From a virus, in the IMG/VR virus record IMGVR_UViG_3300020125_000159, positions 28,696 through 92,695 of that record: DNA of 64,000 nt, one strand, 5' to 3'. Shown here in pieces: positions 63,861 through 64,000 of this stretch. Numbering within the stretch: the first letter of the stretch is position 1; each line of letters starts with the position of its first letter. The position numbers and the translations under genes were made by a program. The notes below the pieces were generated by a model that worked only from the letters and a program-made list of their open reading frames with translations, did no database searches and was not told the origin of the DNA.

Positions 63861-64000
63861 TGATCGCGTGATTTTGGGGAATCTATCACATGATTATCCG
63901 TTTTCTAAAGTCGAGTGTGCTAGTCGAAAGACTGGGGGATCTGGGGCGCTTATAGATTCGTAATAAATCAGCGGTCATTCTTACGGTTAAAATAAATAAA
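63861..64000. other. Right end of window, no gene seen
   Basis: I see no coding frame or RNA gene here; a short AGTC...GACT inverted repeat lies near 63911-63935. Confidence 0.4.

Overview
The window looks like a large part of the genome of a tailed (HK97-type, Caudoviricetes-like) dsDNA virus of an archaeon. Directly visible are terminase subunits, portal, MuF-type minor head protein, prohead protease, major capsid protein, tail tube protein, a frameshifted tail chaperone pair, tape measure and baseplate/fibre genes. The archaeal assignment is inferred from TATA-type promoters, frequent TTG/GTG starts, few obvious Shine-Dalgarno sites, and from secreted genes (two-domain multicopper oxidase, Asn-sequon-rich proteins, short collagen-like proteins) of a kind known from ammonia-oxidising Nitrososphaeria (Thaumarchaeota). 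No polymerase, helicase, primase, integrase or recognisable endolysin was seen, so the window is probably not the whole genome.

Layout. 1-5262 (+): fibre/adhesin genes with degenerate tandem repeats, then a tiny acidic protein and a very basic protamine-like protein. 5259-25505 (mostly -): three large modular adhesins joined by Pro-Thr linkers, a pseudophosphatase, LamG and other baseplate proteins, hub, tape measure, gp10-like protein, chaperones joined by a -1 slippery site, and tail tube. 25586-34315 (mixed): neck/adaptor proteins, a second repeat-rich fibre, a group of single-pass membrane coiled-coil proteins, an RHH regulator and small zinc ribbons. 34341-43925 (-): capsid, decoration, scaffold, protease, prolyl 4-hydroxylase, MuF protein and portal. 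44019-57280 (both strands): a dense set of overlapping microproteins, most with CxxC zinc-ribbon motifs, interrupted at 47243-51184 by membrane and secreted genes including two collagen-like proteins and the multicopper oxidase. 57281-58791: a 1.5 kb gene-free stretch of simple-sequence repeats, G-rich tracts, direct repeats and inverted repeats. 58792-61311: terminase and small genes. 61419-63834 (-): a DNA methyltransferase carrying an intein, with an HNH endonuclease encoded in another frame inside the intein.

Regulation. A recurring element, TTAGTTC(T/C)(T/C)TA or its variant TTACTTC, lies about 30-45 nt upstream of most structural genes on both strands and always points with the gene. 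It often overlaps the stop codon of the preceding gene. It is probably the virus late promoter. Accessory genes lack it and instead often have TATA boxes near inverted TACCT/AGGTA arms.

The observations most worth following are the overlapping intein/HNH arrangement, the late-promoter element, the prolyl hydroxylase coupled to a head gene in a virus that also encodes collagen-like proteins, the viral multicopper oxidase, the microsatellite mosaic beside the terminase genes, the zinc-ribbon microprotein array, and a circularly permuted metalloprotease-like domain.
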